17,845 bases of DNA from JACZXQ01 sp036986155 (GCA_036986155.1 BTRA01000061.1:1-17845); one strand, 5' to 3'; positions 1 through 7,411 are shown, numbered from the stretch's first letter. Numbers and translations: made by a program. Notes: generated from the letters alone by a model not told the origin.

Positions 1-669
1 CTGGTCGGCCCGGGTTCGACCGCCTTCATCGTCGCACTCCGCCTGCTCGACGGGGCTACGGCGCACGATCTGGACGGGTTGGGCGAGGATGAGGCCATTT
101 CAGCCCAGGGCTCGGAGGGGGTGCGCGTCGTGGGCACTAGAGCAGTGCGGGGCACGGCGTATGACGTGTTCGCGGGGCGGGAGGCGGTGCGGACGCTCTG
201 GGAACGAGCGGTGGCGGCCGGAGCCGCGCCGGTCGGCCAGGGTGTTTGGCAGACGCTGCGCGTCGAGGGAGGCAGGCCTGCGTACGGGCAAGACATGGAC
301 GAGACGACCATCCCGTACGAGGCTGGAATCGTGGATCGCGCGGTTGACCACACCAAGGGCTGCTATACGGGGCAGGAGGTCATCGTGCGGATTCGCGATC
401 GGGGGCATGTGAATCGGTCACTGCGTGGCCTCCTCCTGGGTGACGTACCCACGCCGGGGGTGGGTATCGAACTGTTCCAAGGCGACGACGAAAAGACAGT
501 TGGACGGATTACCAGCGCGGTGAGCTCGCCCCACTTCGGTGAGGCGATCGCGCTAGCCTACGTTCGGCGAGAGGTGGAGCCCCGGACCTTGGTGCGGGTC
601 GGGGTGGGCGGCCCGAGTGCTGAAGTGCGTGAGTTGACAACGGAGGAATGGTTACCGAGGACCCTCTAA
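1..669 (+). CDS. ygfZ: YgfZ/GcvT-family folate-binding protein, 3' part
   Basis: The reading frame is open from base 1, so the gene begins before the window and only the C-terminal part (about 222 codons) is present. The YgfZ signature K-G-C-Y-T-G-Q-E is seen at bases 355-378, followed by an R-x-R-x-x-G-H segment and a C-terminal beta-barrel-like region ending at the TAA at 667-669. Family knowledge: YgfZ proteins are relatives of the glycine cleavage T-protein that bind tetrahydrofolate and support iron-sulfur enzymes such as the tRNA-modifying MiaB. The conserved cysteine of the signature is present. A GcvT aminomethyltransferase is less likely because this signature is diagnostic of the YgfZ branch. 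The stop overlaps the stop of the convergent arsC-like gene. Confidence 0.85.
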   Translation: MVGPGSTAFIVALRLLDGATAHDLDGLGEDEAISAQGSEGVRVVGTRAVRGTAYDVFAGREAVRTLWERAVAAGAAPVGQGVWQTLRVEGGRPAYGQDMDETTIPYEAGIVDRAVDHTKGCYTGQEVIVRIRDRGHVNRSLRGLLLGDVPTPGVGIELFQGDDEKTVGRITSAVSSPHFGEAIALAYVRREVEPRTLVRVGVGGPSAEVRELTTEEWLPRTL

Positions 670-1070
670 TCGACTCTGACCTGGGCGATCAACCGCCTAA
701 CCCTCCGCTCGATCTCGTTGCGGACTTCGCTGAACCCCTCGGGTGGCATGGCCTTAGGGTCGGGCAATGCCCAGTCGTCTCTCTCGTCGGCGGCGATGTG
801 CGGACAATCATCACCGCAGCCCATCGTGATGACGAAGTCGTAAGGCCCTTCCGGGACCTCATCCACTCCCTTCGACCGGTGCGACGTGAGGTCGTATGAC
901 AACTCGCCCATGGCCCGTATTGCCCTGGGATTCACCGCGCCCGACGGTGACGAGCCGGCGCTGAACGCTTCGAGGACGTCGCCGCCGTGGATTCTCGTGA
1001 ACGCTTCGGCCATCTGGCTCCGGTTGGAGTTCTCGGTGCACACGTATAGAACCCTCTTCATCGTACGCAT
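666..1070 (-). CDS. arsC: Arsenate reductase / low-molecular-weight phosphatase family (ArsC-like)
   Basis: A 134-residue protein with the low-molecular-weight tyrosine phosphatase fold. The P-loop C11-x5-R17-S is near the N terminus (C-T-E-N-S-N-R-S). A pair of cysteines at 85 and 89 lies in M-G-C-G-D-D-C-P, and the general-acid loop is D104-P105. Family knowledge: ArsC enzymes reduce arsenate to arsenite using the P-loop cysteine and one or two further cysteines, regenerated by thioredoxin or a low-molecular-weight thiol. The second P-loop cysteine of thioredoxin-type ArsC (CTGNSCRS) is replaced by Asn16, so the redox relay would have to use Cys85/Cys89. No arsenic regulator or pump is adjacent. 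An alternative ATG at 1061 (residue 4) is equally plausible, and neither start has a clear ribosome binding site. A protein phosphatase role cannot be excluded. Confidence 0.85.
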   Translation of the reverse strand: MRTMKRVLYVCTENSNRSQMAEAFTRIHGGDVLEAFSAGSSPSGAVNPRAIRAMGELSYDLTSHRSKGVDEVPEGPYDFVITMGCGDDCPHIAADERDDWALPDPKAMPPEGFSEVRNEIERRVRRLIAQVRVD

Positions 1071-1153
1071 TGCCGGCTTGGGGTTGGTGCGTGGTGCTCG
1101 GGCCCATTCTCGCGCCTCAGGGCGGAGCGGGCAACGTCATCGACCCATCGGTG

Positions 1154-1183
1154 TTGGATTCCACCGAAGCCCGGACGTAACAT
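1154..1183 (+). promoter_or_regulatory. Candidate sigma-70-like promoter for the AIM24-family gene
   Basis: TTGGAT (1154-1159) and TAACAT (1178-1183) are separated by 18 bases, 41 bases upstream of the start codon at 1225. They match the TTGACA and TATAAT consensus at three and four positions. This is a weak call made by eye, and promoter consensus in this lineage is not established from the sequence. Confidence 0.25.
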
Positions 1184-1224
1184 GGAGGCGAATGAGGTGA
1201 CTGGCACGCTAAGCGGAGGCTTTC

Positions 1225-1992
1225 ATGGCTGACGAAGTCGATTATCAGATCTTCGGGGATGACATGCAAATCGTCGAAATCGGGCTCGATCCCGGCGAAG
1301 GGGTGAGGGCAGAGGCGGGCGCCATGATGTATATGGAGGCCGGCGTCGAGATGCAGACGTCTTCCGGTGGCGGTGTCTTCAAGGGTTTCAAGCGAATGAT
1401 CACGGGCGAGTCCTTCTTCATCACGAACTTCACGTATCAGGGCCCGTCCAAGGGGCACGTGGCGTTCGGAGCACCCTTCCCCGGCAAGGTCGTGCCAATC
1501 GATTTGAGATCCTTCGACGGACAATTCACCTGCCAGAAGGACTCGTTCCTGTGTTCTGCGCAAGGAGTGGAGATCGAGGTCGCGTTCACGCGAAAGCTCG
1601 GCACGGGCCTATTCGGCGGTGAAGGCTTCATTCTTCAACGACTCGAGGGGGATGGCATGGCGTTCGTCCACGCGGGTGGCGCCCTCATCGAGAAGCGCCT
1701 CATGCCAGGTGAAACGCTACGCATCGACACGGGCTGCTTGGTGGGAATGTCGAGGGGGGTGGACTACGACATCCAGTTCGCGGGTGGCTTCAAGAACGCT
1801 CTGTTCGGAGGAGAGGGACTTTTTCTCGCGACCCTTTCGGGGCCTGGCACGGTATATCTACAGAGTCTTCCCTTCTCGCGGCTGGCCGATCGGATCGTGT
1901 CCGCTTCGAGATTCGGCTCGCAGGGGGAATCCAAGGGATTGGGAGGCATCGGGGGTGACATCGTCGGCGGTTTGTTGAGCGGCGACCGTTGA
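1225..1992 (+). CDS. AIM24 / TIGR00266 family protein
   Basis: A 255-residue soluble protein starting at an ATG with a good ribosome binding site (CGGAGG at 1214-1219). It has no signal peptide. The sequence is glycine- and beta-rich with an internal repetition: F-G-G-E-G occurs at residues 130-134 and again at 194-198, each followed by a similar strand. An early segment V-R-A-E-A-G-A-M (27-34) and a G-G-G-V-F-K-G-F-K-R stretch (48-57) are typical of the family. Family knowledge: the bacterial TIGR00266 proteins are related to mitochondrial AIM24 and form a double-stranded beta-helix-like fold, but their biochemical role is not defined. The C-terminal 25 residues are glycine- and serine-rich. 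The gene stands alone, with 178 bases before the next start. Confidence 0.85.
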   Translation: MADEVDYQIFGDDMQIVEIGLDPGEGVRAEAGAMMYMEAGVEMQTSSGGGVFKGFKRMITGESFFITNFTYQGPSKGHVAFGAPFPGKVVPIDLRSFDGQFTCQKDSFLCSAQGVEIEVAFTRKLGTGLFGGEGFILQRLEGDGMAFVHAGGALIEKRLMPGETLRIDTGCLVGMSRGVDYDIQFAGGFKNALFGGEGLFLATLSGPGTVYLQSLPFSRLADRIVSASRFGSQGESKGLGGIGGDIVGGLLSGDR

Positions 1993-2156
1993 CACGGCAG
2001 CCTGAGCGATGCGATCCCGATGGGTGGAAGGAGACGCACCTAGCGGCTATCTTCTTCTGCTTTGCTGATGACGTGTGTTCGGTTTCGGGGCCACGGATGT
2101 TCGCCTGGCTTTGATGGCGACGACCGGGTCCCGGCCGTTTTCCTGTATGACGATTG

Positions 2157-2163
2157 AAGGGAG
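2157..2163 (+). promoter_or_regulatory. Ribosome binding site deciding the start of the Skp/OmpH-like gene
   Basis: AAGGGAG lies 7 bases before the ATG at 2171. It favours that start over an in-frame GTG at 2075 (which would put 32 extra residues before the signal peptide) and a GTG at 2198. Confidence 0.6.
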
Positions 2164-2170
2164 CTTCTGG

Positions 2171-2725
2171 ATGGTTTGGGGCAGAATAGATGGTGACGTG
2201 ACCCGTACGTTCGGCCTGCTTGCGATGGCACTGGCGGTTTCCCAGACTCCGGCGTTAGCCCAGACCGCACCTGTGACGGTCGGCGTGTTCAACGCGGACC
2301 GGATCCTAGCCGAGTCCTTGGCTGGGAAGCAGGCGCTCGCCCTCTTCAACCAGCTCCGTGATCAAAGGAGCGGGGAGGTCCAGGCGCAGCAGATCGAGTT
2401 CAACACGCTTCGCCAGCAGGGGCTCCAGGCGGTCCCCGGCAGCCCCGAGGCGGTCTCCCTCCAGCGTCAAGTGGAGGACAAGAGCCTTCAGCTGCAGCGC
2501 CTCAACGAGGACGTGCAGAATGAGCTAGGCGCTCGTCAGGCTGCGCTCACCGAGGAGATCACCCGGAAGATCGCCGCCATCATCAATACCATCGGTGCCG
2601 AGCGAGCCTTCACCGTGATCTTCAACAACGTCCAAAGCGGACTGGCTTATTGGGATCCCGCCGTGGATCTCACCGACGAGATCATCGCCCGCCTCGACAC
2701 CGCGACGGGCGTCGGCGAGCGCTGA
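2171..2725 (+). CDS. OmpH/Skp-family periplasmic chaperone-like protein
   Basis: A 184-residue protein from the ATG at 2171. Residues 11-30 form a signal peptide ending in P-A-L-A, with cleavage likely before Q31. The mature start V-G-V-F-N-A-D-R-I-L (37-46) matches the beta-strand opening of Skp/OmpH proteins. It is followed by a long charged and glutamine-rich helical region (about 55-130) that would form the tentacle-like coiled coil, and a C-terminal strand/helix segment. Family knowledge: Skp trimers hold unfolded outer-membrane proteins in the periplasm on their way to the BAM complex. The usual neighbours (bamA, lpxD, fabZ) are absent here, so this may be an extra or relocated copy. 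Assignment to the family is firm; equivalence to Skp itself is not. Confidence 0.8.
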   Translation: MVWGRIDGDVTRTFGLLAMALAVSQTPALAQTAPVTVGVFNADRILAESLAGKQALALFNQLRDQRSGEVQAQQIEFNTLRQQGLQAVPGSPEAVSLQRQVEDKSLQLQRLNEDVQNELGARQAALTEEITRKIAAIINTIGAERAFTVIFNNVQSGLAYWDPAVDLTDEIIARLDTATGVGER

Positions 2726-2749
2726 CCCGCTGGGCGTAGGCCTGCGGCT

Positions 2750-3307
2750 CTACCCGGAGTCTCGGCCGAAGCGCCGACGCATGAAGCGGCGGTGTCGCTG
2801 GAGTGAGCCGGGCCGCCGGAATCGGGCGCGGGCGGATCCGGCTCTTTCACCACGAATGCGAGCCCGGAGTCTTCCGCGGCCAGACCGCACTCCACCGCGA
2901 GCGCTGTGGCGCCGGTCTCGGGTCACTTGGTCCAGTTGCTCCTCGGTCAACACTTCGCGCACGCGGGCCTGCTGCCCCTCGAGCGATCGGCGCCTGGCCT
3001 CCGCGGCACCCCGGAGTTCCTCCCGGACGGACTCCCGGGTGATCTCGTCGGCCCTCAATTGGGACAGTAGCTCCCGCAACCGGTCTTCTCCTTGCCGCCG
3101 CCGCTGGATAGCGTCCTCCTGTATTGCTTCCAGGGCCGCGATCTGCTCGGCGGACAGTTCTAGGCGGTCGTAACTGCGAAGAACCTGCCTGGCCGAGAGG
3201 GTCGACGTGGCCCGGGCACCTTCTGTGCGCCGCCGCTGTGCGTCCACCTGTGTGGCCGTCAGCAACAAGAGGGTCAGGACGGCGGTGCATAGATTCAGGT
3301 GTTTCAT
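2750..3307 (-). CDS. Spy/CpxP-like periplasmic protein with arginine-rich tail
   Basis: A 185-residue protein. The start at 3307 is chosen because GGAG (plus-strand 3315-3318) lies 7 bases upstream and a signal peptide follows directly (hydrophobic residues 7-19, likely cleavage after V-D-A at 23). An in-frame start as far up as 3697 exists but would precede the signal peptide with unrelated sequence. Residues 45-130 are helical and charged, with L-S-A-E-Q (51-55) and L-T-E-E-Q (120-124). These fit the LTxxQ pattern of Spy/CpxP proteins, which act as periplasmic chaperones or metal/envelope-stress sensors. The last 56 residues contain 22 arginines and almost no acidic residues. It is convergent with the Skp/OmpH-like gene, with 24 bases between the stops, so two periplasmic chaperone-like genes lie together. 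Confidence 0.7.
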   Translation of the reverse strand: MKHLNLCTAVLTLLLLTATQVDAQRRRTEGARATSTLSARQVLRSYDRLELSAEQIAALEAIQEDAIQRRRQGEDRLRELLSQLRADEITRESVREELRGAAEARRRSLEGQQARVREVLTEEQLDQVTRDRRHSARGGVRSGRGRLRARIRGERAGSARARFRRPGSLQRHRRFMRRRFGRDSG

Positions 3308-3408
3308 GTTACTGCTCCAAGCTTTGAATGAACTCATCCTGTAAGACTCGCCGAATCGTCGGTTTGTTAGCTTCCAGGACCCGAATGAGAAAAACTGCTG
3401 CATAAACA

Positions 3409-3431
3409 GAGCCTCGGGTTGCCGAAGGCTC
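3409..3431. repeat. Inverted repeat / hairpin
   Basis: GAGCCT (3409-3414) pairs with AGGCTC (3426-3431). An inner CGG/CCG extends the stem to 9 pairs with one bulged A and a GTTG loop. Read on the minus strand it is followed by a T-rich stretch (TGTTTAT, then a run of five T about 15 bases further). It could therefore act as an attenuator or terminator in the leader of the Spy/CpxP-like gene, or as an operator. Confidence 0.5.
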
Positions 3432-3513
3432 CGGGGGGGAAGGAGGGCCTCACAGCGCCTGGTTGCGTGCGCCATCCTTGACACCCGCATGTTTCCGGTG
3501 CGGAGTTGGAGTT

Positions 3514-3538
3514 GGGACCTCCGCCGGCGGCGGGTCCC
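3514..3538. repeat. Inverted repeat / hairpin upstream of the GGDEF-EAL gene
   Basis: GGGACC (3514-3519) pairs perfectly with GGTCCC (3533-3538). The GC-rich interior can add about four more pairs. No T-run follows on the plus strand, so it is not a classical terminator. It lies about 80 bases before the start at 3620 and could sit in the 5' untranslated region. Confidence 0.45.
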
Positions 3539-3619
3539 GTGATGTATATGTAAGCGCGTTCTGTGCATGATGTTGGCCCCGTCGGGCTGCCCCCCTTCTG
3601 GCGGAGAGATCACTCGTCC

Positions 3620-6202
3620 ATGTCCTCGGCGATCGTGCTTACGGCGATGGCTTTCACGGCCACTGCGGCGTGGGCGATGATACTGAGCGTCCGCCACCGC
3701 CGGTTCAACGAACGGCTCGCGCTATCCCGCGAGCACATCGGTGAACTCTTCGAAGGCTCCGCCCACGCCGTGGTCCTCATTGATAGGGAAGGCCTGGTGA
3801 GGTGGGGGAGCTACGCTTTTTCGGAGCTGTTCGGATACAGCCGAAGTGAGATAGAGGGAGTTCACATCGACGAACTCCTAGCGCCGCCTCGAGAGATGAC
3901 CGAGGCCAAAGCCGCGACGGCCAGGCTGATGGGCGGTGAGCCGGTGCGCCTGGAGTCGATTCGTCGCCGCAAGGACGGCGTTCTGTTGTCCGTGGCCATC
4001 ATCAGCGCACCGATCACGTTCAGCGATGCGGATGCCGTGGCCTTCGTGATCTACCGCGACATTACGCGGCAGCTAACTGTGGAGACCGCTTTCCTGCGTC
4101 TCGAGAAGGCGGTGGAAACCATGCAGATCGGTGTGACCGTCACGGATCTCGACGGGCGTATCGTCTACTGCAACCCTGCCGACGCTGCCATGCATGGGTA
4201 CTCCTCCGATGAACTCATCGGCCGGCACGCTCGGATCTTCGCACTGGGACCCTCAGAAGAAGTTCCCCCAAAAGAGTCGCACACCACGGGAATGACACCT
4301 AGCGAACTCCAGGGGATGACGACCTGGCGCCGTGAGGGGCTGAACGTCCGAAAGGACGGCTCCGAGTTTCCGGTCCACCTCATGTCGGATGTGGTGAAGA
4401 ACTCGGCCGGGGATCCCATCGGCATGGTGACCACGTGCGAGGACATTACCGTACGAAGACTGGCCGAGCAGGAGCTAAAGGAGAGCGAGGCGCGGTACGC
4501 CCTAGCCGTTCAGGGCGGCAACGACGGGCTCTGGGATTGGGATCTGGAGGCAAACACGGTGCACTATTCGGAGAACTGGGTAGAGTACTTGGGCTACGGT
4601 CCGTACGAGATCAGCGACTCTCCTGACGAGTGGCTTTCGCGTATCCACGAGGAGGATGTCGGCCGGGTGAGGGACGAACTCGCTCTTCATCGGAAAGGCG
4701 GGTCCCCGCGATTCCAGAGCGAGCACCGGCTGCGACACAGGGACGGCTCGTACAAGTGGATCGTCGCCCGTGGCATCGCCGAGAGGAATGAGCACGATCG
4801 AGCGGTCCGGATGGTCGGCTCGATAACGGACTTCACCGAGCGGAAGAGCGTCGAGGCCCAACTCACCAAGGGCGCGCTCTACGACTCGCTGACCGGCCTG
4901 CCGAACAGGGCGTTCCTCATCGAACTGCTCGACCGAAGCTTCAACCTGATGAAGCGCAGGGCACAGCACACCGATTCGTACCAGTTTGCAATCCTGTTCG
5001 TCGACCTCGACCGATTCAAGATAATCAACGACACGCTGGGGCACGCAGCTGGAGACGAGCTGCTCGTGGAGCTCAGTAGGCGCTTCGTGGCCGCTGTCCG
5101 TCCTGGCGACGTCGTTGCTCGGATCGGCGGTGACGAGTTTTGCATTCTGCTCGACGGCATCAAGGATAGCCGCGACTCGACCCGAGTCTCCGAGCGGATT
5201 CTCGACGCCCTGCGCGATCCCGTTGATCTCGAGGGCAGGGAGATCTTTCCCGCAGTGAGCATAGGGATCGCTGTGAGCGAGCCCGGCATGACCGACCCCG
5301 ATCAGCTCCTACGAAACGCGGATGCGGCCATGTACAGGGTGAAGGCGAGCGGATCGGGCCGCTACGAGGTCTTCGACCGGCGAGTTCACGAGCGGGCGGT
5401 GACGCTACTGAAGATCGAGGCGGATCTGAAGACGGCGTTACAATCGAGACAGCTCCGATTGGACTACCAGCCGATCGTGTCCCTGGGCGACGGGCACATC
5501 CGCGGGTTCGAGGCACTCATCCGCTGGGATCATCCCGAGCAGGGGCTCGTATCGCCCGAGCTGTTCGTGCCGCTCGCCGAGGAGACCGGCCTGATCGTGC
5601 CCATGGGTTGGTGGGTTATTCGTGAGGCGAGTGCCCAGATGGCGGAATGGGTGGAGCGCTTCCCCGAGCTGGCCGAGGCGACGATGAACGTCAATCTCGC
5701 CGGGAAGCAGATCCAGCAGCCAGATCTCGTGGATCGTGTCATGACGACCCTGCAGGACGTGGGACTCGACCCGGCCCGGCTGACTCTTGAGATCTCCGAA
5801 ATAGCCCTCCTAGCGGACCCTGCACACAACGTACGGGTGGTCCATCGCCTACGAGATCTTGGTGTTCAGGTTGAGATCGACGACTTCGGAACCGGATACT
5901 CGTCGCTGAGCTATCTAAGTGATTTCCGAGTTTCATCGGTGAAGATCGACCGGACCTTCATCAATAAGATGGGCGTGAAGGGATCCGAATCGGCTGTCGT
6001 GGAGGCCGTCATTACTCTCGCCCGAGGCCTGGGCCTGAGTGTCGCCGCGGAGGGTGTGGAGACCGATGAGCAGTCAACCCTCCTCAAGGAGCTTCAGTGC
6101 GACCACGGCCAAGGGTTCTTTTACTCCCATCCCTTGAGTCCCGAGAAGGTGATCGCCCTGCTCGAGGCGCAAGACGTCGAGGTCGAGCGGGCTAGCGGTT
6201 GA
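3620..6202 (+). CDS. PAS-PAS-PAS-GGDEF-EAL cyclic-di-GMP signalling protein
   Basis: An 860-residue protein from the ATG at 3620, which is preceded by GGAGAG at 3603-3608 and followed at once by a hydrophobic membrane-like segment (residues 2-23). A GTG at 3563 would add 19 residues. Three PAS domains follow (about 38-152, 155-285 and 290-415, the last a PAS_3 type with a PAC motif), then GGDEF (about 420-585) and EAL (about 600-855). The diguanylate cyclase motif G-G-D-E-F is intact (503-507), and an inhibitory I-site R-x-x-D is present at 494-497. The EAL motif (631-633), D-D-F-G-T-G (754-759) and downstream K-I-D-R and A-E-G-V-E-T motifs are intact. Both synthesis and hydrolysis of cyclic-di-GMP are therefore possible. 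The signal sensed by the PAS domains cannot be told from sequence. Confidence 0.93.
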   Translation: MSSAIVLTAMAFTATAAWAMILSVRHRRFNERLALSREHIGELFEGSAHAVVLIDREGLVRWGSYAFSELFGYSRSEIEGVHIDELLAPPREMTEAKAATARLMGGEPVRLESIRRRKDGVLLSVAIISAPITFSDADAVAFVIYRDITRQLTVETAFLRLEKAVETMQIGVTVTDLDGRIVYCNPADAAMHGYSSDELIGRHARIFALGPSEEVPPKESHTTGMTPSELQGMTTWRREGLNVRKDGSEFPVHLMSDVVKNSAGDPIGMVTTCEDITVRRLAEQELKESEARYALAVQGGNDGLWDWDLEANTVHYSENWVEYLGYGPYEISDSPDEWLSRIHEEDVGRVRDELALHRKGGSPRFQSEHRLRHRDGSYKWIVARGIAERNEHDRAVRMVGSITDFTERKSVEAQLTKGALYDSLTGLPNRAFLIELLDRSFNLMKRRAQHTDSYQFAILFVDLDRFKIINDTLGHAAGDELLVELSRRFVAAVRPGDVVARIGGDEFCILLDGIKDSRDSTRVSERILDALRDPVDLEGREIFPAVSIGIAVSEPGMTDPDQLLRNADAAMYRVKASGSGRYEVFDRRVHERAVTLLKIEADLKTALQSRQLRLDYQPIVSLGDGHIRGFEALIRWDHPEQGLVSPELFVPLAEETGLIVPMGWWVIREASAQMAEWVERFPELAEATMNVNLAGKQIQQPDLVDRVMTTLQDVGLDPARLTLEISEIALLADPAHNVRVVHRLRDLGVQVEIDDFGTGYSSLSYLSDFRVSSVKIDRTFINKMGVKGSESAVVEAVITLARGLGLSVAAEGVETDEQSTLLKELQCDHGQGFFYSHPLSPEKVIALLEAQDVEVERASG

Positions 6203-6203
6203 G

Positions 6204-6281
6204 GTGCAGTTCCGCCGAAGCCCAGGACTGCCTCCCCGAGGATTGACCGACGGGGCGCGCTAGGGTCCCGCTGAACTGCAC
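6204..6281. terminator. Nested inverted repeat between convergent genes, possible bidirectional terminator
   Basis: GTGCAGTTC (6204-6212) is the exact reverse complement of GAACTGCAC (6273-6281). Inside it CCCCG (6234-6238) is complementary to CGGGG (6251-6255) with a 12-base loop. The structure spans the gap between the GGDEF-EAL stop (6202) and the ypdA-like stop (6260) and includes the last ypdA codons. No T-run is visible, so a rho-independent terminator is not proven. Confidence 0.35.
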
Positions 6282-7252
6282 AGGTGCTGTACGATGAGGC
6301 CCCCGTGCAGTTTGCCATTCTCGATGAAGATCTTGTTGGCGTTGTGGCCAGCGGCCAGTACGCCCGCGATGTAGACGCCTGAAACGTTGGTCTCCATCGA
6401 CGTGGGGTCGTGACGGGGGATCCCCGTTTCGGGGTCGATCCCCACACCAAGCCCTCCCAGGAACCCCGGATCCGCCTGCCAGCCTGTCATCGCGAGCACC
6501 CAGTCGTTCTTGATCTCGGTGGTCTTGCCGGTGTCGTCATCCCGGAGGACGACTGAACCCGGGAGGATCTCGGCGACTCGGTGCCGCCAAAATACTGGAA
6601 TCTCGCCCTTCTCCAACCGGTTCTCGATGTCCGGAACGACCCAAGGCTTCACACCTCGGTCCAACTTTTCAGTGAAGTGCACGAGCGTTACACGGGCGTT
6701 CCCCCGAAATGTCTCGAGCGCCGACTCGACCGCCGAATTGCCACCTCCGACGACGACTACGTCTTGATCGAAAAACGGGTACGGCTCGCGATAGTAGTGG
6801 AGTACCTTGGGCAGATTTTCGCCCGGAACGCCAAGGTAGTTGGGCTGATGGAACGAACCGGTCGCCACCACCACCGCACTGGCGGAGTATCGATGCTCAT
6901 CTCCGTCCCGCTTTCGCGTGAGGACAGTAAAGTCCCCGGCCTCCCCCGTGATCCCGATGACCTCCTCGTACTGGTGGATATCGAGATCGTAGTGGCGGAC
7001 CACTCGCCTGTAGTATGCCAGCGCCTCGCGCCGGGTGGGCTTGGACTCGGCGATCGTGAACGGAACACCGTCGATCTCCAGCTTTTCGGCAGTGCTGAAG
7101 AACGTCATGTAGTAGGGGTAGTTGACGAGCGAGCTAGTAACGCAGCCTTCATCGATCAACTTGGCCGAGAGCCCACCGCTGCGGGCCGCGGCACCCACGG
7201 CGATGCCGCAGGGGCCGGCCCCAACGATGATCAGATCGAGTGCTTCCGTCAT
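6260..7252 (-). CDS. ypdA: YpdA-like bacillithiol disulfide reductase (FAD/NADPH flavoprotein)
   Basis: A 330-residue flavoprotein from the ATG at 7252, chosen because the FAD-binding strand follows directly and the length matches the YpdA family. Upstream in-frame codons to 7345 add unrelated residues. The FAD motif G-A-G-P-C-G (11-16) contains Cys15, matching the conserved Cys14 of characterised YpdA. The segment F-F-S-T-A-E-K-L-E-I (51-60) and the C-terminal G-H-N-A-N-K-I-F-I-E-N-G (302-313) are YpdA-type signatures. An NAD(P)H-binding G-G-G-N-S-A lies at 169-174. Family knowledge: YpdA reduces oxidised bacillithiol with NADPH. This implies, by inference, that the organism uses bacillithiol or a related thiol. 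A thioredoxin-reductase role is unlikely because no C-x-x-C is present. Confidence 0.85.
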   Translation of the reverse strand: MTEALDLIIVGAGPCGIAVGAAARSGGLSAKLIDEGCVTSSLVNYPYYMTFFSTAEKLEIDGVPFTIAESKPTRREALAYYRRVVRHYDLDIHQYEEVIGITGEAGDFTVLTRKRDGDEHRYSASAVVVATGSFHQPNYLGVPGENLPKVLHYYREPYPFFDQDVVVVGGGNSAVESALETFRGNARVTLVHFTEKLDRGVKPWVVPDIENRLEKGEIPVFWRHRVAEILPGSVVLRDDDTGKTTEIKNDWVLAMTGWQADPGFLGGLGVGIDPETGIPRHDPTSMETNVSGVYIAGVLAAGHNANKIFIENGKLHGGLIVQHLCSSAGP

Positions 7253-7411
7253 AGAATCAAGGGTGTGAATCCCAGGTGGGCGGGCTCCGAAGCGCGATCG
7301 ACCAAGGTACCGAAAGAGGAGTGCCTCCCCAAGGGCTGAGCGCACCTCGCCCGCCTGGACTGTGTCCGCTGTCGGCGCCTACCTTGATCCGTCGACAATC
7401 TCGCCGCACAC

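Larger units (their letters stand above)
3308..3619. other. Divergent intergenic region with two inverted repeats
   Basis: About 312 bases separate the start of the Spy/CpxP-like gene (minus) from the chosen start of the GGDEF-EAL gene (plus). No coding sequence is supported here. The region contains two strong hairpins, listed separately, and must hold the promoters of both genes. No convincing -35/-10 pair was found on either strand. Confidence 0.6.

Noticed and set aside
2128..2150. GC-rich inverted repeat followed by TTTT as a terminator after the AIM24 gene
   Set aside because: CCGGG and CCCGG are separated by one base, so a normal loop leaves only a short stem, and the T-run is interrupted by two bases and only four long.
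2075..2170. Upstream in-frame GTG extension of the OmpH-like gene
   Set aside because: It would place about 32 residues ahead of the signal peptide, and a better ribosome binding site directs the ATG at 2171.
3478..3506. Perfect TTGACA as a possible -35 box for the GGDEF-EAL gene
   Set aside because: No -10-like hexamer is found 16-18 bases downstream; the sequence there is GC-rich.
3308..3697. N-terminal extension of the Spy/CpxP-like gene on the minus strand
   Set aside because: The signal peptide and ribosome binding site are at 3307. The extension is arginine/histidine-rich, low-information sequence that crosses the divergent gene start.
6581..7339. 252-codon open frame antisense to the ypdA-like gene
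   Set aside because: Its sequence has no domain signal and mirrors the conserved flavoprotein on the other strand.
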